DNA of 64,000 nucleotides from Pseudomonas fluorescens (GTDB lineage Bacteria; Pseudomonadota; Gammaproteobacteria; Pseudomonadales; Pseudomonadaceae): NCBI RefSeq assembly GCF_900215245.1, contig NZ_LT907842.1, positions 4,836,001 to 4,900,000 of the forward strand, read 5' to 3'. Shown piece by piece: positions 9,405 to 18,436 of this stretch (position 1 is its first letter; each line of letters starts with the position of its first letter). The notes under the pieces were generated by a model. It saw only the letters and a program-made list of their open reading frames with translations, ran no database searches and was not told where the DNA came from. The position numbers and the translations under genes were made by a program.

Positions 9405-10034
9405 TCAGGCCAGGCGATCCGCCAGTGCCAGCGCGTGTGCGGTGGATTGCTGGCGGGAGGTCTGATCGACCTCCGGCCCCAGCAGGGTTTTTTCCACCGA
9501 CAGCGTGTGCACATCCGTCACACCGATAAATCCGAGCCAGGCGTCCAGATAGGGTTTCTGAAAGTCCATCGCCTGCGCGCCGGGTGCGGAAAAATCCATC
9601 CCTCGCGCGTACACATTCACCGCCGTCTTGTTGTGCAGCAGGCCTCGCAAACCGTGTTCCGGGCTGAACTCAAACAAGACATCCTTCTGCGACACCACGT
9701 CGATAAAGTGTTTGAGCTTGTAAGGGATCGCGAAATTCCACAGCGGTACCGAGAACACCAATACGTCCGCCTGATGCAACTGGGCCGCCAGGGCTTTCAG
9801 TGCCGTCCAGGCGACGCGTTGCTCGTCGCTCAATGCCACGCCGCTGAGGCCCGCATACTTGGCGTCCATCACCGGCCCATCGAATTCAGGCAGGTCGAGG
9901 GCCCACACATCCAGGGTCACCACGTGGGTGTCCGGGGCGTTCTGCTGATAACGCTGGATAAATTGGCGGGCGATTTCCAGGGATGCGGAGCGCTGTTTGC
10001 GGGGTGAGCATTCGATGTGCAGAAGCGTAGTCAT
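9405..10034 (-). CDS. azoR: FMN-dependent NADH-azoreductase
   Basis: This 209-residue flavodoxin-like protein matches AzoR. It begins MTTLLHIECSPRKQRSASLE, with the S-P-R-x-x-x-S-x-S FMN-binding loop. PLWNFAIPYKLKHFIDVVSQ near residue 95 is the second flavin-contact block. The enzyme reduces azo compounds and quinones with NADH in the cytoplasm as a homodimer. GAGG lies six bases upstream of the chosen ATG. It is divergent from a LysR-type gene at 10130, a common arrangement in which the regulator controls the reductase. Confidence 0.9.
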   Translation of the reverse strand: MTTLLHIECSPRKQRSASLEIARQFIQRYQQNAPDTHVVTLDVWALDLPEFDGPVMDAKYAGLSGVALSDEQRVAWTALKALAAQLHQADVLVFSVPLWNFAIPYKLKHFIDVVSQKDVLFEFSPEHGLRGLLHNKTAVNVYARGMDFSAPGAQAMDFQKPYLDAWLGFIGVTDVHTLSVEKTLLGPEVDQTSRQQSTAHALALADRLA

Positions 10035-10129
10035 GGTGGGCCTCGAAGAAAGTTGACCCGAGCATTGCAACATAGCGCTTGATGAAATATAAATCGTGTT
10101 TTGGAGGCCTATTAATTAGATATCAGAAT

Positions 10130-10984
10130 ATGTTTGATGGCGTGCTGCTTAAAACCTTCGTCGCGGTGGTGGATGAGGGCGGTTTCAGTCGTGCAGGCGA
10201 GCGTCTGCACCTTACGCAGTCGGCCGTCAGCGGGCATTTGCGGCGCCTGGAAGAACAGGTCGGCAAGCCGTTGCTCACGCGCACCACACGTTCCCAACAG
10301 TTGACGCCGGACGGCCAACGGTTGATGGCCTACGCGCGCGGTATTCTGGCGTTGAATCGGGATGCCTGGGCCGAGCTGACCCGTTCGGCGTTTGCAGGAG
10401 ATCTGCGCGTGGGTGTGTCGGAGGAGTTCGCCGACGCACGCCTGTTGCGTGAGCTGCAAGACGTTGCCGCCGAATACCCAGGCATCCAGATCACCGTGCA
10501 GGTGGGCATTCCCGGTTCGTTGCTGAGTTTGATGAAGCAGGGTGAGCTGGATGTGGTTGTGGGGTCGTTATGCGAGTCAAGCGAGCCGGGCCTGGCGTTG
10601 TGGCGAGAGCCGCTGGTGTGGGCCTGGTCCGCGCAACCGACGGTGGCATTACCGACGCCTTTGCCGCTGGCCCTGTTTCCGGCGCCCTGTCCTTACCGCG
10701 AGGCGGCGTTGACCCGTCTTGCCCAGGCCGGTATCGCCCAGCGCACCGCCTTGCAGTGCAGCAGTTACGCGGCGTTGCACGCTGCCGCGATGTCCGGGTT
10801 TGCAATTGCCCCGATGGCACTCAGCCAAGTGAAGCCGGGCTTGACGGTACTCGGCAGCGAACAGGGTTTGCCCGCGTTGCCGGACGCCGAGTTCCGCCTG
10901 TTCAGCGCGCCGGAGGCGGACTCACGCCTGGTCGAGGTGATCACCCAGGTCGTGGTCCGTTATGGCGCTTCCCGGCGTTACTGA
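10130..10984 (+). CDS. LysR family transcriptional regulator, divergent from azoR
   Basis: This 284-residue protein has a canonical LysR winged helix-turn-helix at residues about 1-60 (LKTFVAVVDEGGFSRAGERL, then HLTQSAVSGHLRRLEEQVGK). An effector-binding domain follows. I chose the ATG at 10130 by alignment of the helix-turn-helix to the usual position; an in-frame ATG at 10079 would add 17 unlikely residues. The 95-bp gap to azoR must hold both promoters, so azoR is the likely target. It converges on poxB with only three bases between the stops. Confidence 0.87.
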   Translation: MFDGVLLKTFVAVVDEGGFSRAGERLHLTQSAVSGHLRRLEEQVGKPLLTRTTRSQQLTPDGQRLMAYARGILALNRDAWAELTRSAFAGDLRVGVSEEFADARLLRELQDVAAEYPGIQITVQVGIPGSLLSLMKQGELDVVVGSLCESSEPGLALWREPLVWAWSAQPTVALPTPLPLALFPAPCPYREAALTRLAQAGIAQRTALQCSSYAALHAAAMSGFAIAPMALSQVKPGLTVLGSEQGLPALPDAEFRLFSAPEADSRLVEVITQVVVRYGASRRY

Positions 10985-10987
10985 GTG

Positions 10988-12712
10988 TCAGCGCAACCAG
11001 TTGGTGCGCGCCAGTTCGATGACTTCATCGCCGCGCCCGCTCATCACCGCCTTGAGCATATACAGGCTGAAACCTTTGGCCTGTTCCAACTTGATGCTGG
11101 GCGGCATCACCAGTTCTTGGGTGGCGGTGACGACATCCACCAGCACCGGGCCGTCATGTGCCAGGGCCCGGCGCAAGGCCGGTTCGAGGTCTTCGGAGTG
11201 TTCCACGCGGATGCCCAGAATGCCCATGGCATTGGACATGGCCGCGAAATCCGGGTTTTTCAATTCGGTGCCGGTGTCGAGGTAGCCGGCGGCTTTCATT
11301 TCCATGGCGACGAACCCGAGTGACGAGTTATCGAACACGATGACTTTGACCGGCAAATTCAACTGCGCCAACGAGATGAAATCGCCCATCAACATGGCAA
11401 ACCCACCGTCGCCGGACATCGAAATGACCTGGCGCCCGGGGAACGCTGCTTGGGCACCGATGGCCTGGGGCATGGCATTGGCCATCGAACCGTGGTTGAA
11501 CGAACCGATCAGGCGGCGTTTACCGTTCATCTTCAGGTAACGCGCCGCCCACACGGTGGGCGAGCCCACATCAGCGGTGAAAATTGCATCATCGTCCGCC
11601 AGCTCGCTGAGCATACGCGCGACATATTGCGGGTGGATCGGTCGGCCAGCCTTCGATGGCTGCGCCAGGTCGTCCAGGCCCTGGCGGGCTTTCTGGTAAT
11701 GCTTGAGTGAAGTATCGAGGAAGCTGCGATCGGTCTTGCGGCTCAGGCGCGGCAACAGCGCGTCGATGGTCTCGCTGACGTCAGCAGCGATACCCAGGTC
11801 CAACGTGGCCCGACGCCCGAGGGCCTGAGGGTTGCGGTCGACCTGGATGATCTTCGCGTCGGTAGGGTAGAACTGACGGTACGGGAAGTCGGTGCCGAGC
11901 ATGATCAGCGTGTCGCAGTCGAGCATGGCGTGATAGCCGGAGCTGAAACCGATCAGGCCGGTCATGCCCACATCAAATGGGTTGTCCCACTCCACATGCT
12001 CTTTGCCGCGCAAGGCATGCACCACCGGCGCGCCCAAGGCGTCGGCCAGGGCCACCACCTGGTCGTGCGCGCCGGCACAGCCGCTGCCGCACAGCAGGGT
12101 GACTTTCTGGCTGCTCTGCAGGATCTCGGTGAGGCGTTGCAGGTCCTGTTCCGCCGGCAAGGTGCGCGGTGCGTGCAGGGCTGGCCACGGCTTGAGCGAG
12201 TCTTCCACCTCGAGCAGTGACACATCGCCAGGAATCACGACCACTGCTACACCGCGATTGAGGATCGCCGAGCGCATGGCGCGATGCAGTACGTGGGGCA
12301 TTTGCGCGGGGTTGCTCACCAACTCGATAAAGTGGCTGCACTCTTTGAACAGTTCCTGGGGGTGGGTTTCCTGAAAGTAGTTCAGGCCGATTTCCGAAGA
12401 CGGGATTTGTGCGGCAATGGCCAGCACCGGGACATGGTTGCGGTGGCAGTCGAACAGGCCATTGATCAAATGCAGGTTGCCCGGCCCGCAACTGCCGGCG
12501 CACACCGTCAGTTCGCCGGTGGCGGCGGCTTCGGCACCGGCGGCGAACGCGGCGACTTCTTCGTGGCGCACGTGCATCCACTCGATGCTGTCCATGGTGC
12601 GCAGGGCGTCGGTCAGGCCGTTGAGGCTGTCGCCGGTCAGGCCCCAGATGCGTTTGATGCCCGCCTGTTCAAGGGTGGTCGCCAATTGCTGGGCCAGGTT
12701 GATTTTCGCCAT
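10988..12712 (-). CDS. poxB: Pyruvate oxidase / ubiquinone-dependent pyruvate dehydrogenase
   Basis: This 574-residue protein is a thiamine diphosphate enzyme of the PoxB type, which decarboxylates pyruvate to acetate and passes electrons through FAD to quinone at the membrane. The N-terminal ThDP domain has [17 protein letters not shown] and the catalytic-type Glu in [14 protein letters not shown]. The central FAD domain follows. The C-terminal domain carries the ThDP-Mg motif [20 protein letters not shown], then [16 protein letters not shown]. Length equals that of E. coli PoxB (572). GGAG lies six bases before the ATG at 12712. Other acetolactate-type enzymes are less likely given the [19 protein letters not shown] block. 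Confidence 0.88.
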   Translation of the reverse strand: MAKINLAQQLATTLEQAGIKRIWGLTGDSLNGLTDALRTMDSIEWMHVRHEEVAAFAAGAEAAATGELTVCAGSCGPGNLHLINGLFDCHRNHVPVLAIAAQIPSSEIGLNYFQETHPQELFKECSHFIELVSNPAQMPHVLHRAMRSAILNRGVAVVVIPGDVSLLEVEDSLKPWPALHAPRTLPAEQDLQRLTEILQSSQKVTLLCGSGCAGAHDQVVALADALGAPVVHALRGKEHVEWDNPFDVGMTGLIGFSSGYHAMLDCDTLIMLGTDFPYRQFYPTDAKIIQVDRNPQALGRRATLDLGIAADVSETIDALLPRLSRKTDRSFLDTSLKHYQKARQGLDDLAQPSKAGRPIHPQYVARMLSELADDDAIFTADVGSPTVWAARYLKMNGKRRLIGSFNHGSMANAMPQAIGAQAAFPGRQVISMSGDGGFAMLMGDFISLAQLNLPVKVIVFDNSSLGFVAMEMKAAGYLDTGTELKNPDFAAMSNAMGILGIRVEHSEDLEPALRRALAHDGPVLVDVVTATQELVMPPSIKLEQAKGFSLYMLKAVMSGRGDEVIELARTNWLR

Positions 12713-12789
12713 GAAGAACTCCAATCGTCAGTGAGGTAAAAAATTGCTGATCAATAGGGGACAGTTCGATCACGGCGAATGCTCCGCGC

Positions 12790-14022
12790 TTAATGTGAAG
12801 ATTGCGTCATGGCGGCGCGGTATTGGCGGGTGCGGCGGGCGATAAACCACTGGTCACGGACCAGCGCCATGCACGGGGCAACCTTGGGCTTGGGCTGATG
12901 GCCGCGGCTCAGGCGGCGCATCTGGTAACGCACCACTGCCAGGGTGGCGAGGGCGGCCAGCGGCTTGCGCTGCCAGTTAATCGGTTTGAGTTGCGGGTTC
13001 AGGTCGCGCCCTGCGCGCCAATGCTTGATCAACTGCGGTTCCAGCGTCAGGGCGGTGGCGATGCCGGCCATGGCAATGCCACTGTCGAGCACCTGCTGCA
13101 CGATCGGCAGGCGACGAATACCACCGGTGACCATCAGCGGCATGGTGGCGATGGTTGCAAGTTCCTTGGCAAATTCCAGGAAGTACGCTTCACGCGCCAG
13201 GGTGCGGCCGTCCCGTGCGTCCCCTTGCATCGCCGGGGCCTCATAACTGCCGCCGGATAATTCGAGCAGGTCAATCGGCAGCGGGTTGAGCATCTCGACC
13301 ACGGCGCGGGCATCGGCCTCTTCGAAGCCGCCGCGCTGGAAGTCCGCCGAGTTGAGCTTTACTGCCACGCAAAAGGATGGGCTGACGTTGGCGCGCACTG
13401 CGTTGATCACCTCCAGCAGCAGGCGCGCACGGTTTTCCAGCGAGCCGCCCCAGCGATCGGTGCGCAGATTGCTCAGGGGCGAGAGAAACTGGCTGAGCAA
13501 ATAGCCATGTGCTGCGTGGATCTGCACCCCGGTAAACCCGGCTTGTTCGGCCAGGCGCGCGCTGGTGGCGAAGCGGTTGATTACGTCTTGAATGTCGTGT
13601 TCGGTCATGGCCTTGGGCTTGGCAAACATCTTCGAAAAACCGCCCAGATCGAGCGCAACGGCAGAGGGTGCCAAGGCTTGCTGGCCCAGATTGGCCATGG
13701 TCTGGCGACCCGGATGGCTGAGCTGCACCCAAAAGTGCACGCCCTTGGCGCGGGCAACATCGGCCCACTCACGAAAACTGTGCAGGTGCTGTTCGTCTTC
13801 CAGGGCCACGCCGCCGGGCCCGGTCATGGCGTGGCGGTCGATCATCACGTTGCCGGTCAGTAACAGACCGGGCTCACCGTCCGCCCAGGCTTTGTACAGC
13901 TGTTTCAATTCGCGCGACGGCGCTTGGTGGGCGTCGGCCATGTTTTCCTCCATCGCTGCCTTGGCGATGCGGTTGGTGAGGATTTGGCCGTTGGGCAGTT
14001 GCAAAGCTTCAAAGGGCGACAT
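12790..14022 (-). CDS. NADH:flavin oxidoreductase, Old Yellow Enzyme family
   Basis: This 410-residue TIM-barrel flavoprotein starts MSPFEALQLPNGQILTNRIA, with the LTNRIAKAAM strand typical of the family. Other markers are VQLSHPGRQTM (flavin and substrate loop), GFTGVQIHAAHGYLLSQFLS with the conserved H-A-A-H-G-Y-L, and NLRTDRWGGSLENRARLLLE. Such enzymes reduce activated alkenes with NAD(P)H. The C-terminus is about 40 residues longer than the barrel and basic (YQMRRLSRGHQPKPK). AGGAG lies seven bases upstream. The gene is divergent from a merR gene and has a MerR-type promoter. Confidence 0.9.
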   Translation of the reverse strand: MSPFEALQLPNGQILTNRIAKAAMEENMADAHQAPSRELKQLYKAWADGEPGLLLTGNVMIDRHAMTGPGGVALEDEQHLHSFREWADVARAKGVHFWVQLSHPGRQTMANLGQQALAPSAVALDLGGFSKMFAKPKAMTEHDIQDVINRFATSARLAEQAGFTGVQIHAAHGYLLSQFLSPLSNLRTDRWGGSLENRARLLLEVINAVRANVSPSFCVAVKLNSADFQRGGFEEADARAVVEMLNPLPIDLLELSGGSYEAPAMQGDARDGRTLAREAYFLEFAKELATIATMPLMVTGGIRRLPIVQQVLDSGIAMAGIATALTLEPQLIKHWRAGRDLNPQLKPINWQRKPLAALATLAVVRYQMRRLSRGHQPKPKVAPCMALVRDQWFIARRTRQYRAAMTQSSH

Positions 14023-14050
14023 GGATTGACTCCTGAGCGGGGGAGGCCCC

Positions 14051-14081
14051 AGGCTAAGCTTAAAGTTAACTTTAATGTCAA
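14051..14081 (-). promoter_or_regulatory. MerR-type operator-promoter with 19-bp spacer
   Basis: Read on the minus strand, TTGACA (14081-14076) and TAGCCT (14056-14051) flank a 19-bp spacer. Most of that spacer is the perfect 16-bp palindrome TTAAAGTTAACTTTAA (14060-14075). An overlong 19-bp spacer with a centred palindrome is the known signature of promoters untwisted by MerR-family activators. It points at the flavin oxidoreductase gene, whose ATG is 29 bp beyond the -10 box. The divergent merR gene starts 14 bp away on the other side and is probably autoregulated from here. Confidence 0.85.
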
Positions 14082-14094
14082 GCAGGGCGTGGCA

Positions 14095-14499
14095 ATGAAT
14101 ATTGGTGAACTGGCAAAACAGAGCGGGCTGGCGGCGTCGCGTATCCGCTTTTATGAGGCCGAAGGGCTGATCAGCCAGGTGGGGCGCCAGGCCAATGGCT
14201 ATCGACGCTATTCAGCGCAAGCGTTGCAAACCCTGCAACTGATTCAGAGCGCGCAGCAGGCCGGGTTTACCTTGCAGGAGCTCAAGGCATTGATGCCGGC
14301 TCCAGGCGAACACAAGCGCGACGAGCTGATTGAGGCGCTGGAGCGCAAGGTGCAGCAGATCGAAGGGATGCAGGCGCAGTTGGCCCACAGCAAAGCGCAG
14401 TTGCTGGGCGTGATCGAGGCGGTGCGGGCGCACCCGGCAGATGTGCCGTGTTCGATGGGTCAAAAGCAAGTGCTGGCGTCGATCAACCTCACGCCATAA
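14095..14499 (+). CDS. MerR family transcriptional regulator
   Basis: This 134-residue protein begins MNIGELAKQSGLAASRIRFY, the standard MerR winged helix-turn-helix, continuing through EAEGLISQVGRQANGYRRYS. A dimerising coiled-coil helix follows (residues about 80-115, ELIEALERKVQQIEGMQAQL). The C-terminus has a single cysteine (DVPCSMG), so a paired-cysteine metal site like that of MerR or CueR is absent and an organic inducer is more likely. The start at 14095 follows CAGGGCGTGGCA. It is divergent from the Old Yellow Enzyme gene and very likely its activator, as the operator between them shows. Confidence 0.9.
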   Translation: MNIGELAKQSGLAASRIRFYEAEGLISQVGRQANGYRRYSAQALQTLQLIQSAQQAGFTLQELKALMPAPGEHKRDELIEALERKVQQIEGMQAQLAHSKAQLLGVIEAVRAHPADVPCSMGQKQVLASINLTP

Positions 14500-14527
14500 A
14501 AAAAGCCCTGGCATGCCAGGGCTTTTT
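14499..14527. terminator. Bidirectional rho-independent terminator
   Basis: AAAAGCCCTGGC and GCCAGGGCTTTT form a perfect 26-bp palindrome (14501-14526) with A and T runs on both flanks. It sits between the converging merR and DUF934 genes and can end both transcripts. Confidence 0.88.
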
Positions 14528-14540
14528 CAGGTGCTAACGC

Positions 14541-15035
14541 TTAGCGACGACGGAACAAGGGCAGCGGTTCATCCGTTGCGGCTTGATAGGTCACCGAGAA
14601 ATCCTTGAGGCTTTCCAGCGCTTCGTACGGGTCTTTGTCGGCGCGCAAGGCGAAGGCATCGAACCCGCAGCGGTGCAGATAAAACAGCTGATCGCGCAGC
14701 ACATCACCAATCGCGCGCAACTCGCCTTTGAAACCGTAGCGGTCACGCAGCAGGCGGGCGTTGGAGTAGTTGCGCCCGTCGGTGAAGGCCGGGAAGTTCA
14801 GGGCGATAACCTGGAAGTGCTCCACGTCGTCGCCGATTTCTTCGGCCTCTTCATCGGCGTCCAGCCACACACCCAGGCCGCCATCGCGGGCCTTGAGCGC
14901 ATGGGCGTGTTCGCGCCACAAGGCCAACGGTACGATCAGGTCGTCGCAGTTGGAAATACCGTCGAAGCTCGCGTCCTTGGGCAGCAGGTGCCAGGTTTCG
15001 TCGAGGACTTCGTTGTTCTTAATGATTCGCTGCAT
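14541..15035 (-). CDS. DUF934 family protein linked to sulfite reduction
   Basis: This 164-residue protein belongs to the DUF934 family, which accompanies cysI-type sulfite reductase genes in pseudomonads and is thought to be an accessory protein in sulfate assimilation. Characteristic segments are LIVPLALW near the N-terminus, ALNFPAFTDGRNYSNARLLR and ELRAIGDVLRDQLFYLHRCG. Its start lies inside the last codons of cysI (17-bp overlap) with AGGAG eight bases upstream, so translation is probably coupled. The biochemical role is not established. Confidence 0.88.
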   Translation of the reverse strand: MQRIIKNNEVLDETWHLLPKDASFDGISNCDDLIVPLALWREHAHALKARDGGLGVWLDADEEAEEIGDDVEHFQVIALNFPAFTDGRNYSNARLLRDRYGFKGELRAIGDVLRDQLFYLHRCGFDAFALRADKDPYEALESLKDFSVTYQAATDEPLPLFRRR

Positions 15036-16677
15036 AGACGCGCTCCTTGAACAAGTCGATGCCGATGCGCTGGTAGGTGTCGATGAAACGCTCATCTTCG
15101 GTGCGCTGTTCGATGTACACGTCGATCAGCTTGCCGATCACCTCGGGCATGGCTTCCTGGGCGAAGGACGGGCCGAGGATCTTGCCCAGGCTCGCATCGC
15201 GGCTGGCGCTGCCACCCAGGGACACTTGGTAGAATTCTTCGCCTTTCTTGTCCACGCCCAGGATGCCGATGTGGCCGACATGGTGGTGACCACAGGCGTT
15301 CATGCAACCGGAGATGTTCAGGTCCAGCTCGCCGATGTCGAACAGGTAGTCCAGGTCGTCGAAACGGCGCTGGATCGATTCGGCGATCGGGATCGATTTG
15401 GCGTTGGCCAGGGAGCAGAAGTCGCCGCCCGGGCAGCAGATGATGTCGGTCAGCAAGCCGATGTTCGGCGTGGCGAAACCGCCTTCGCGCAGTTCGCCCC
15501 ACAGCGTGAACAGTTGGCTTTGCTCAACGTCGGCGAGAATGATGTTCTGCTCGTGGGAGGTGCGCAGTTGGCCGAAACTGTAGCGCTCGGCCAGATCGGC
15601 GACGGCGTCCAGCTGTTTGTCGGTGATGTCACCTGGCGCAACGCCGGTAGGTTTCAGCGACAGGGTCACCGCTACATAGCCCGGTTTTTTGTGCGCCAGG
15701 GTATTGCGGGTACGCCAGCGGGCGAAACCTGGGTGCTGCTGGTCAAGGGCGGCCAGTTCGGCGTCCTGATTGCTCAGGGCCTTGTACTCAGGGTCGACGA
15801 AGTGCTTGGCCACACGGTGTACTTCGGCTTCGGTCAGGGTGGTCTGGCCGCCGCGCAGGTGTTCCATCTCAGCGTCGACCTTCTGCGCAAACACCTCAGG
15901 GGTCAGCGCTTTGACCAGGATCTTGATCCGGGCCTTGTACTTGTTGTCACGACGGCCGTAGCGGTTGTAGACCCGCAAAATGGCATCGAGGTAGCTCAAC
16001 AGGTCCTGCCATGGCAGAAACTCATTGATGAACGCACCGACCACCGGTGTACGACCGAGGCCGCCACCGACCAGCACACGGAAACCCAGCTCGCCAGCGG
16101 CGTTGTGCACCGGCTCAAGGCCAATGTCATGCACTTCGATGGCGGCGCGGTCCGAGGTCGAGCCATTGATGGCGATCTTGAACTTGCGCGGCAGGTAGGC
16201 GAATTCCGGGTGAAAGGTGGTCCACTGACGGACGATTTCACACCAGGGGCGCGGGTCGATCAGCTCGTCGGCGGCTACGCCGGCAAACTGGTCGGTGGTC
16301 ACGTTGCGCAGGCAGTTACCGCTGGTCTGAATGGCGTGCATCTGCACGGTCCCCAGTTCAGCCAGGATGTCCGGCACGTCCTCCAGCGCCGGCCAGTTGA
16401 ACTGCACGTTCTGGCGGGTACTGATGTGGGCGTAGCCTTTGTCGAAGTCGCGGGCAATCTTGGCCATCATCCGCGTCTGGCGCGAGGTCAGTTGGCCATA
16501 GGGCACGGCCACCCGCAGCATCGGCGCAAAGCGCTGAACATAAAGGCCATTTTGCAGGCGCAGAGGGCGGAACTCTTCTTCGCTCAGTTCACCTGCCAGA
16601 TAGCGTCGGGTCTGATCACGGAACTGCTTGACGCGGTCCTCGATGATGCGCTGATCGTATTCGTCGTATACGTACAT
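15019..16677 (-). CDS. cysI: Sulfite reductase hemoprotein (nitrite/sulfite reductase family)
   Basis: This 552-residue enzyme reduces sulfite to sulfide by six electrons using a siroheme coupled to a [4Fe-4S] cluster, in cysteine synthesis. The four cluster ligands are in CCPGGDFCSLANA and NISGCMNACGHHH near residues 420-470. Earlier blocks SGNCLRNVTTDQFAG and GLGRTPVVGAF match the ferredoxin-like and siroheme-binding repeats. The length and the adjacent DUF934 gene favour assimilatory sulfite reductase over nitrite reductase. I chose the ATG at 16677 (MYVYDEYDQRIIEDRVKQFR) with AGGA upstream; an in-frame ATG at 16764 is less likely. Confidence 0.92.
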   Translation of the reverse strand: MYVYDEYDQRIIEDRVKQFRDQTRRYLAGELSEEEFRPLRLQNGLYVQRFAPMLRVAVPYGQLTSRQTRMMAKIARDFDKGYAHISTRQNVQFNWPALEDVPDILAELGTVQMHAIQTSGNCLRNVTTDQFAGVAADELIDPRPWCEIVRQWTTFHPEFAYLPRKFKIAINGSTSDRAAIEVHDIGLEPVHNAAGELGFRVLVGGGLGRTPVVGAFINEFLPWQDLLSYLDAILRVYNRYGRRDNKYKARIKILVKALTPEVFAQKVDAEMEHLRGGQTTLTEAEVHRVAKHFVDPEYKALSNQDAELAALDQQHPGFARWRTRNTLAHKKPGYVAVTLSLKPTGVAPGDITDKQLDAVADLAERYSFGQLRTSHEQNIILADVEQSQLFTLWGELREGGFATPNIGLLTDIICCPGGDFCSLANAKSIPIAESIQRRFDDLDYLFDIGELDLNISGCMNACGHHHVGHIGILGVDKKGEEFYQVSLGGSASRDASLGKILGPSFAQEAMPEVIGKLIDVYIEQRTEDERFIDTYQRIGIDLFKERVYAANH

Positions 16678-16910
16678 ATAGGTCCTGTTCTCGGCAAATC
16701 TGCGCGCACGGCCGCGCACTCCCAACGGAGCCGGCGCACGATACCAGTTTGCGTTTATGCGCAAAAGTGATGTTTGAGTATATGTAAATAACCAAATTGA
16801 CTAATGAGAACGGTTATCGCGATACCCACATTTGTCATGCGGGCAATCATGAACTTTACTGTCGTCGAGTCTTAATGCAATCACCTATAAAACCGACAAG
16901 AGGCGATGCG

Positions 16911-17024
16911 ATGAGCAATTCGACTAAAGCCCGTAAACCTGACAGTACCGTTGATGCCTGGGCCATTCTGTTTCTGATCATTCTGGTGGTCGGAACAGCC
17001 GTTTTCTGGGTTGGCCACCAGTAA
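16911..17024 (+). CDS. Small single-pass membrane peptide (37 aa)
   Basis: This 37-residue peptide begins MSNSTKARKPDSTVDAWAIL and has one transmembrane helix (AILFLIILVVGTAVFWVG) with a basic N-terminus, so it should sit N-in/C-out in the inner membrane. AGAGG lies about eight bases upstream. Its spacing, codon use and clean hydrophobic helix suggest a real gene. It is divergent from cysI. I do not know a function. Confidence 0.6.
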   Translation: MSNSTKARKPDSTVDAWAILFLIILVVGTAVFWVGHQ

Positions 17025-17100
17025 ATGAAGCAGGATTGAGCCTCGATTGACTGCCAATTTGCCATTATCATGGCGGTCAACATCCAAGGCTCAAACGACC

Positions 17101-18168
17101 ATGTTGAAGGTTCTGATTGCGTGCGTGTGGTTATTGGGTTCGGCGTACGGGGCGATGGCCCATGCGACGTCAGTGGTGTTTCTTAACCCGGGCACGTCGA
17201 CCGAAACTTTCTGGGTCACCTACGCGCAATTCATGCAGGCCGCCGCCAAGGACCTCGGCCTGGATTTGCGTGTGCGTTATTCCGAGCGCAACCCGGACAC
17301 AACCGTCGCCCATGCGCGCGAAGCCCTGCAAGGGGAAAACCGCCCGGACTACCTGGTGTTCGTCAACGAACAATACATTGCTCCGCAGATCTTGCGCATG
17401 GCCTTGGGCTGCGGGGTCAAGCTGTTGATCGTGAACAATGCGTTGACGGCCGCTCAACTGCAAATGCTCGACATGCACAAAGACGCGCAGTGGATCGGCA
17501 GCCTGGTGGCCGATGACGAGCAGGCCGGTTACCTGATGCTCACCGACCTGCTGCGCAGCCATGGCCCGGTTGCACCCGGTGAGTCTCTGGACCTGCTGGC
17601 GTTTTCTGGGGTTAAAAATACGCCGGCCGCACAGCGACGTGAGCAGGGCTTGCGCCGCGCCCTGGCCGAGCACCCGCAAGTGCGTCTGCGCCAGTTGGTG
17701 TATGGCGAATGGAGCCGCCAGCGCGCATTCGAGCAAGCCACGCAGTTGTTCAAGCGCTATCCCCAGACGGCGTTGGTATGGTCTGCCAACGATGAGATGG
17801 CGCTCGGCGCCATGCAGGCCCTGCAAGACAGCGGGCGCGTGCCGGGCAAGGACGCGCTGTTCAGTGCAGTCAACAGCTCGCCGGGCATCTTGCAGGCACG
17901 CCTCGACGGCCGGCTCACAACCCTCGTCGCCGGGCACTTCACGTTGGGTGGCTGGGCCATGGTGTTGATCAATGATGACGCCAAGGGCGTCGATATCGCC
18001 GCCTACGGCGGGCGTGACCGCCAGCAAGCGTTGTTCCAGCTGATCGACGCCAGGCAGGCACAACGCTTATTGGGGCCAATGCCGCCAGTGGATTTTCGCG
18101 CACTGTCAGCGGTGGGCAAGCCACCGTCCTACCGTTACCCGTTCAGCCTGCAACTGCTGTTGCGTTAA
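17101..18168 (+). CDS. Periplasmic sugar-type ABC substrate-binding protein, orphan
   Basis: This 355-residue protein has a signal peptide (MLKVLIACVWLLGSAYGAMA, cleavage probably after AMAHA). It then shows the two-lobed periplasmic-binding-protein type 1 fold seen in LacI-like and ribose/galactose-binding proteins. FLNPGTSTETFWVTYAQFMQ is the first strand-helix, RPDYLVFVNEQYIAPQIL the next, and ALVWSANDEMALGAMQALQD the hinge-adjacent block typical of sugar binders. No permease or ATPase gene flanks it, so it may feed a transporter elsewhere or act as a sensor partner. An imperfect inverted repeat precedes the gene. Confidence 0.8.
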   Translation: MLKVLIACVWLLGSAYGAMAHATSVVFLNPGTSTETFWVTYAQFMQAAAKDLGLDLRVRYSERNPDTTVAHAREALQGENRPDYLVFVNEQYIAPQILRMALGCGVKLLIVNNALTAAQLQMLDMHKDAQWIGSLVADDEQAGYLMLTDLLRSHGPVAPGESLDLLAFSGVKNTPAAQRREQGLRRALAEHPQVRLRQLVYGEWSRQRAFEQATQLFKRYPQTALVWSANDEMALGAMQALQDSGRVPGKDALFSAVNSSPGILQARLDGRLTTLVAGHFTLGGWAMVLINDDAKGVDIAAYGGRDRQQALFQLIDARQAQRLLGPMPPVDFRALSAVGKPPSYRYPFSLQLLLR

Positions 18169-18383
18169 ACGCCCGCCAGGTGCAGCACCAGTTTGACAAT
18201 GCCGAACAAGGTCAGCGCAAACACCGCTGTGAACAGGATGCCCAGGACCACAAAGTGGCTGGGCTTGCCGTGAGTAAAGTCGCGAGCGCGGTTTTTGCCG
18301 CTTTGCACACCGAACGCTGCCGCCAACACGCTGTGCAGCATCTGCCAGAAGGTCGGCGGTTTGTTATCGCTTGGGTCTTCCAT
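18165..18383 (-). CDS. DUF2970 family small membrane protein
   Basis: This 72-residue protein matches DUF2970: a short N-terminal region (FWQMLHSVLAAAFGVQSG), then a basic stretch, then one C-terminal transmembrane helix (VVLGILFTAVFALTLFGIVK). Its stop overlaps the end of the binding-protein gene on the other strand by four bases. The family is widespread in proteobacteria without a known function. Confidence 0.82.
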   Translation of the reverse strand: MEDPSDNKPPTFWQMLHSVLAAAFGVQSGKNRARDFTHGKPSHFVVLGILFTAVFALTLFGIVKLVLHLAGV

Positions 18384-18436
18384 ATATCCCTCTTCGGCCG
18401 GACGTTATGCAAAGCATAGACAAGCGAATGGAAACG

